The position numbers and the translations under genes were made by a program. Positions 59,301 through 64,000 of a DNA stretch of 64,000 bases are shown piece after piece. Position 1 is the first letter of the stretch, and each line of letters starts with the position of its first letter. This stretch comes from Pholiota molesta (Eukaryota; Basidiomycota; Agaricomycetes; Agaricales; Strophariaceae). Under the pieces are notes generated by a model that was not told the DNA's origin, ran no database searches, and was given only the letters and a program-made list of their open reading frames with translations. The stretch is taken from assembly GCA_014925825.1 (NCBI GenBank), contig JACGCK010000079.1, positions 1-64,000 on the forward strand. The letters run 5' to 3'.

Positions 59301-60142
59301 TGTTGTTAGACAGGCATAGGATGCCGCATTTTCCATGGTATGGGCTATGTAGAAAAGATATTGTTGCGTATTTCTGTGGCATAGTGCATATATTGGTGTA
59401 GGATGCCGCATTTTTCACATGCACGGTGGATAGTGCTCATGTAGATGAAGTGCTCGTAATAATATTGTGTGGCTGTGAACCATGTGACGAGAAAATACCA
59501 TATATGGGCATGGAATGGTGGCACCTTCCTCCTCCCCCACAACATCAAAATCAATTTCCTCCGTCATTTCCCCATGAAATCTTTCAATTCTTTTTCCATA
59601 ATTTTACATTAGTGTACTACTACATATTCTGAGCTTGGTACATTTTCAAACATTATGTAGCAATTACTACAGGACTATCTTTGCATTTGTAACTATAAAT
59701 AATAGGTTATTGAAACCTTTGAGGATGTTATTTGAGAATCTGCATCGGTGAAAGAGTAGATATATGTCTAAAGTGTATATTTCAAAGGTTGGTGGAAGAT
59801 GTGCTGATGTATACACACCCAAGGAAATAGAAAAGCCATATTGAATTTATCATTGATTGTTGGGCTCATATCATAGCCAATACCTGTGGTAGTATCAATA
59901 TAAAAGCAGATATCAAATGGTAATACATTCTGTATATATCCCTCAGCCATTAGAAGTGCATCCACTCCAATATTGAGGTGTAAGAAGATGAAACATGTCA
60001 GACAAGCATAAAATGTGTATTTGTGCCACAGATGTATGAATAAGTGCCCAAAATTCGATGCATCTGAAGTTAGAAGGTGCTGCCAAATACCTACAGAATG
60101 AGATAGGCCGGAAGAAAATCGAGCCAGTGGTTGGAAAGATAG

Positions 60143-60239
60143 GTTTGAAATGGTACCTAAAACATCGGATTGCATGAACCAGAACAGTATTACAATTGTA
60201 ATCATGTCAAAAATGATGTCCAAGATAGTATTTTCAATC
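60143..60239. other. Unpaired centre of the palindromic element
   Basis: About 97 bp of unique, AT-rich sequence between the arms. It includes CAATTGTAAT-type words but no gene. Confidence 0.7.
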
Positions 60240-61084
60240 TGTCTTTCCAACCACTGGCTCGATTTTCTTCCGGCCTATCTCATTCTGTAGGTATTTGGCA
60301 GCACCTTCTAACTTCAGATGCATCGAATTTTGGGCACTTATTCATACATCTGTGGCACAAATACACATTTTATGCTTGTCTGACATGTTTCATCTTCTTA
60401 CACCTCAATATTGGAGTGGATGCACTTCTAATGGCTGAGGGATATATACAGAATGTATTACCATTTGATATCTGCTTTTATATTGATACTACCACAGGTA
60501 TTGGCTATGATATGAGCCCAACAATCAATGATAAATTCAATATGGCTTTTCTATTTCCTTGGGTGTGTATACATCAGCACATCTTCCACCAACCTTTGAA
60601 ATATACACTTTAGACATATATCTACTCTTTCACCGATGCAGATTCTCAAATAACATCCTCAAAGGTTTCAATAACCTATTATTTATAGTTACAAATGCAA
60701 AGATAGTCCTGTAGTAATTGCTACATAATGTTTGAAAATGTACCAAGCTCAGAATATGTAGTAGTACACTAATGTAAAATTATGGAAAAAGAATTGAAAG
60801 ATTTCATGGGGAAATGACGGAGGAAATTGATTTTGATGTTGTGGGGGAGGAGGAAGGTGCCACCATTCCATGCCCATATATGGTATTTTCTCGTCACATG
60901 GTTCACAGCCACACAATATTATTACGAGCACTTCATCTACATGAGCACTATCCACCGTGCATGTGAAAAATGCGGCATCCTACACCAATATATGCACTAT
61001 GCCACAGAAATACGCAACAATATCTTTTCTACATAGCCCATACCATGGAAAATGCGGCATCCTATGCCTGTCTAACAACAATAG

Positions 61085-61490
61085 CATGATGCTGAAAAAA
61101 TGCGGCATCCTATCAAATTCATATTTGCATGATGCCGAAAGAATGTGGCATCCTATCAAATTTACATTTGCATGACGCCAAAAAAATGCAGCATCCTATC
61201 AAATTTACATTTGCATGACACCGAAAAAATGCGGCATCCTATCAAATTTATATTTGCATGATGCCGGGAAAATGTGGCATCCTATCAAATTTATATTTGC
61301 ATGATGCCGAAAAAATGCGGCATCCTACCCCCATCCAATTTGCATAATGCCGCAAAAATGCGGCATCCTACCCCATCAAATATCAAATTTATATTTGCAC
61401 GACACCGCAAAAATACAGCATCCTACCCTTATCCAATGTCAATTTTATATTTGCATGACACCACAAAAATGCGGCATGCATGACGCCGCA
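61085..61490 (-). repeat. Right array of ~43 bp units, inverse of the left array
   Basis: Units read ATCAAATTTATATTTGCATG followed by ATGCCGAAAAAATGCGGCAT. This arm has about two additional units (61370-61480) that the left arm lacks. Confidence 0.8.
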
Positions 61491-61889
61491 TTTTTTGCGG
61501 CATTCTATGCTCACCATACATTATATTTATATTGGATGCCGAAAGATCGGCATCCTATTCCAATCCTATATCATATATTATACAAACAATGCCGAAAAAA
61601 ATTTGGTATTGCCAGAACAGTGTATATATTTAAAATGGCATATATATGACGCCGCTTTCCCAACTGGATGATGCCGCACCTGAAAAGAGTGATGCCGCTG
61701 CATCGAAAAATATGATGCCGGATAAAACTCAATTACTCACAGTATACTGTAGAGCCGTTCACAACGGTACAATGTCCCCTAGACAGTGTGCCGTTTTATA
61801 TGGTACATTGTACACTGACCATTGTTGACCAGTGGAACCGTGACCAACGGTACAAAGTACTTAGCCAATCAGACGTGTCACACGGTACC

Positions 61890-64000
61890 ATGCCGCAGCG
61901 CTATGTGCATTATCGGCATGGAACTCCCTCGAATTTCGTCAGAAATCCCTATTACGAGACCAGAAACATGGTTTAGCCACGAAACACCCACCATATATCC
62001 ATCGGTTTTGCTTACCAGGCCAATACCCACCCGTGTATTCGTTGACACCCTTCGAGATCTTCTTGGTCAAGCATGGCTCGATGGCGCAAAATCTCTCATT
62101 GATCCACGTATCAACAATGGACAAGATCGTCTCCCGTTGTGGGTAATTACCTATTGGAAGCATGTCAACACCCTCGTCGAGAAGCAGAAGAAGTGGAAAA
62201 GTACTCTTGGATGGTTGGAAAATGAGAAGAGGAGGGCAGGATGTGAACACGATCGAGAGGAATTGATTCGGACTGCCACGAACCTGTTTAATTCATTGGA
62301 ATGGGACTCGGAAATGAAGTATGTCCATCACAGTTTGTCGACTATCGAGCTCGCACGTTTCCTAGGAACATTATGGCTGTCAGATAGTCATATCGATATG
62401 ATGGTGGAAGAACTTACACTGCAGCAGAGTCCTGAGACTGCGGAACGGGTTCAAATTGCGACGTTAAGCTTTGCCGATCAAGTTGGAAGAGTAAAAGATG
62501 TTGGCGGAGCAATCACACTATCGAAGAAGAAGGCCTTCCACCAATATGAAACCGATGCGAAAGAAGGTCGTCTCGAGAAGCTATATTTTCCACTTCATGT
62601 CAATGCGAATCACTGGATAGCTGGGGTGGTTGACTTTAAACATAAGCGAATAGCATTTGGTACGTATCTTATTTGGCCAAGGGCCAGTTATCCCAAGTTG
62701 CCTAATACTTTGTTATAGGCGATTCTCTTCATCCACATGGGAAAACGTCTGGTGCACCAGTCAAGTTCATCAATTGCCTTCAATTATGGATTAAATCAGC
62801 TTTCGGGAAGAAGTTTCGTAATGAAGGAAATACACTCGACCATGCTTTACAAAACGACAGCTATTCCTGTGGTATTATAACCGTAAACACCATTGCACAT
62901 GCAGTATTCGACGTACCTTTGTGGGAAGATCAAAAAGCCGTTGACGCCCGTCTCGCCTGGTTCATACGCTTTGCTTCAAGCACCCGAGCCCCCAAAAGAA
63001 TAGTGGACCATGTCGAGTCTCTATCCCCTCGAACGGCCAGTTTTGAACACCAATCCTCCGATTCGGTTTCCCCACCACGACGAGCACCTATGTCACTTGC
63101 AAACCTTTTAAATCCCATCTCAACGAGCACCACCGACCTACTACCCAATGAATATGACACAGATTCCGAAAGCGAGACAGAGGACGTACCATATCTCCCA
63201 GCATCTCCCAAAAACACGAGCCACAAGCGTACAAACACAGCCATCGAAGACACGAGCAATGACACTGAGGATTCAGATAGTTATTTCAGTTCATCCAGTG
63301 CAGAACTACATCGCGTTGTTCCGGATCTAGAGCCAACCGAAGGAACCAGTAAATCTGCGGTGCACTCACGCAAGAGGCGACGGTTAGCTGCAGAGGGAAA
63401 ACTCGAAATCAATCAGAAGAGCTACAACACATTCAAGAACAAGATTCTTGCCGGTGACCGCAAGGCTGAATTCGATCCAGGAAACATCTGCCGTGTTCGC
63501 CATTCCAAATGTGGGAGTTGGCTCAAGATGAAGGATCCATACGATGCTGGGCGATGGAATGAGCATATCAAAAAGTGTACAGCCAAAGGCGGCTCACAGA
63601 CATTGTTTTCGATGGGATTCAAACGCGGAAACATCAAACAGAAGACTCCAGAGCCACTCGAGTACTCGCCTTGCCCAGGAATTACAGACGCCGATGACTC
63701 TCGTGTCAGCCAATATCTCAGGCGCACATCTCTGCAAGGTGGAGGGGGAAGGGCATTGCCTGTTATCGCCAAAGCACTGTTTCGTAGGCTCTTCAGTAAA
63801 CTGACGAAGAAAGCGGACAGAAAGAAGGTGCTCGATACCCAAATCAACGAATGGACATGGAGGAATGATCATGGGAATCTGCGTGTCTTCTCTACATCCT
63901 GCAAACGTAATGTGGTTGACAGCTCGCCTTCTCGTCTCCGCCCATGTTCAGAATGCGCGCTCGTGTTGAAAAGCAAGCTTTTCCGTAATTGCCTCCAACG
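61890..64000 (+). pseudogene. Ulp1-like (C48) cysteine protease gene, 3' part, running off the window
   Basis: Open from 61890 to 62659. An intron follows (62660-62718, GTACGT..TATAG), and the frame is then open from 62719 to the window end with no stop. The protease triad region is clear: NANHWIAGVVDF (His), FGDSLHPHG (Asp) and QNDSYSCGIITV (Gln region and Cys). Downstream lies an acidic, Ser-rich linker, then a zinc-finger-like block (CRVRHSKCGSW and later H..KKC) and a basic C-terminal domain with further Cys pairs. Ulp1-domain genes of this layout are multi-copy in mushroom genomes and are thought to be transposon-linked. The 5' part is at 58229. With the 3.39 kb palindrome in between, a normal product is unlikely unless transcription starts inside or after the palindrome. 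Confidence 0.8.

Larger units (their letters stand above)
58499..61889. mobile_element. Giant palindromic (snapback) element, 3.39 kb
   Basis: Two arms of about 1.64 kb (58499-60142 and 60240-61889) are inverted copies separated by roughly 97 bp. The ends are GGTATCGTGTAACAC and, inverted, GGTACCGTGTGACAC. It is flanked by ATGCCAC (58492-58498) and ATGCCGC (61890-61896), a 7 bp target duplication with one mismatch. Near the centre the arms are identical or nearly so over hundreds of bp; towards the ends they differ noticeably. Each arm holds an array of ~43 bp units. Mirror-image frames of about 120 shared residues near the centre have no known domain. No transposase is recognised. Confidence 0.88.

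Noticed and set aside
59768..60613. Mirror-image 160- and 147-residue frames in the palindrome centre
   Set aside because: They look protein-like, but each is the other's copy through the inverted arms. No family is recognised and no start context or splice pattern supports them, so they are noted only under the element.

Overview
The window looks like part of a mushroom-forming basidiomycete (Agaricomycetes) chromosome. Genes are split by many short introns (about 50-75 bp, GT..AG, conserved phase). The families are typical of that group: NACHT-domain NLR-like proteins, fungal 7TM proteins, secreted PAN-like plus jelly-roll proteins, and Ulp1-type transposon-associated ORFs. All exon models were built by hand from splice signals, frame continuity and comparison between paralogous copies inside the window.

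Layout. (1) 1-6.2 kb is repeat-rich and nearly gene-free. It holds a 3.9 kb foldback-like element (857-4769) with 103 bp terminal inverted repeats that contain nested palindromes. (2) 6.2-14.5 kb holds three tandem paralogues of a secreted protein (487, 487 and 491 aa), each with five exons in identical phases and a TATA box 59-86 bp upstream of the ATG. (3) 14.1-51.0 kb is a tandem segmental duplication: two full units of 16-17 kb and a partial third. A full unit carries an NLR-like NTPase gene (-), a Ser/Pro-rich repetitive protein gene (+) and a 7TM protein gene (-); the third unit has only the NLR. Units 2 and 3 each begin with the same 122 bp scrap of exon 5 of the last secreted-protein gene, which fixes the duplication joint. 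The NLR copies are almost identical while the rest of the units has diverged, decayed and gained or lost sequence (solo LTR, deletions, frameshifts). (4) 51.1-56.7 kb is a quiet single-copy block: an Mpv17/PMP22-family gene, a multi-pass membrane protein and a small secreted protein. (5) 56.9-64 kb is a nest of mobile DNA: a tRNA-like element, a 927 bp hAT-type non-autonomous element with a perfect 8 bp target duplication, and a 3.39 kb near-perfect palindrome inserted in frame into a Ulp1-like protease gene that runs off the right edge.

How it may work together. The secreted paralogues share promoter geometry and are probably co-expressed extracellular carbohydrate- or wall-associated proteins. 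The NLR array looks like an expanding and homogenised innate-recognition locus. Its linked Ser/Pro-rich and 7TM genes are either passengers or partners; the sequence alone cannot decide. The most unusual items are the NLR/Ser-rich/7TM module with its conversion-like divergence pattern, a splice-acceptor shift between the two Ser-rich paralogues that would switch reading frame to a membrane segment, and the giant palindromic element.
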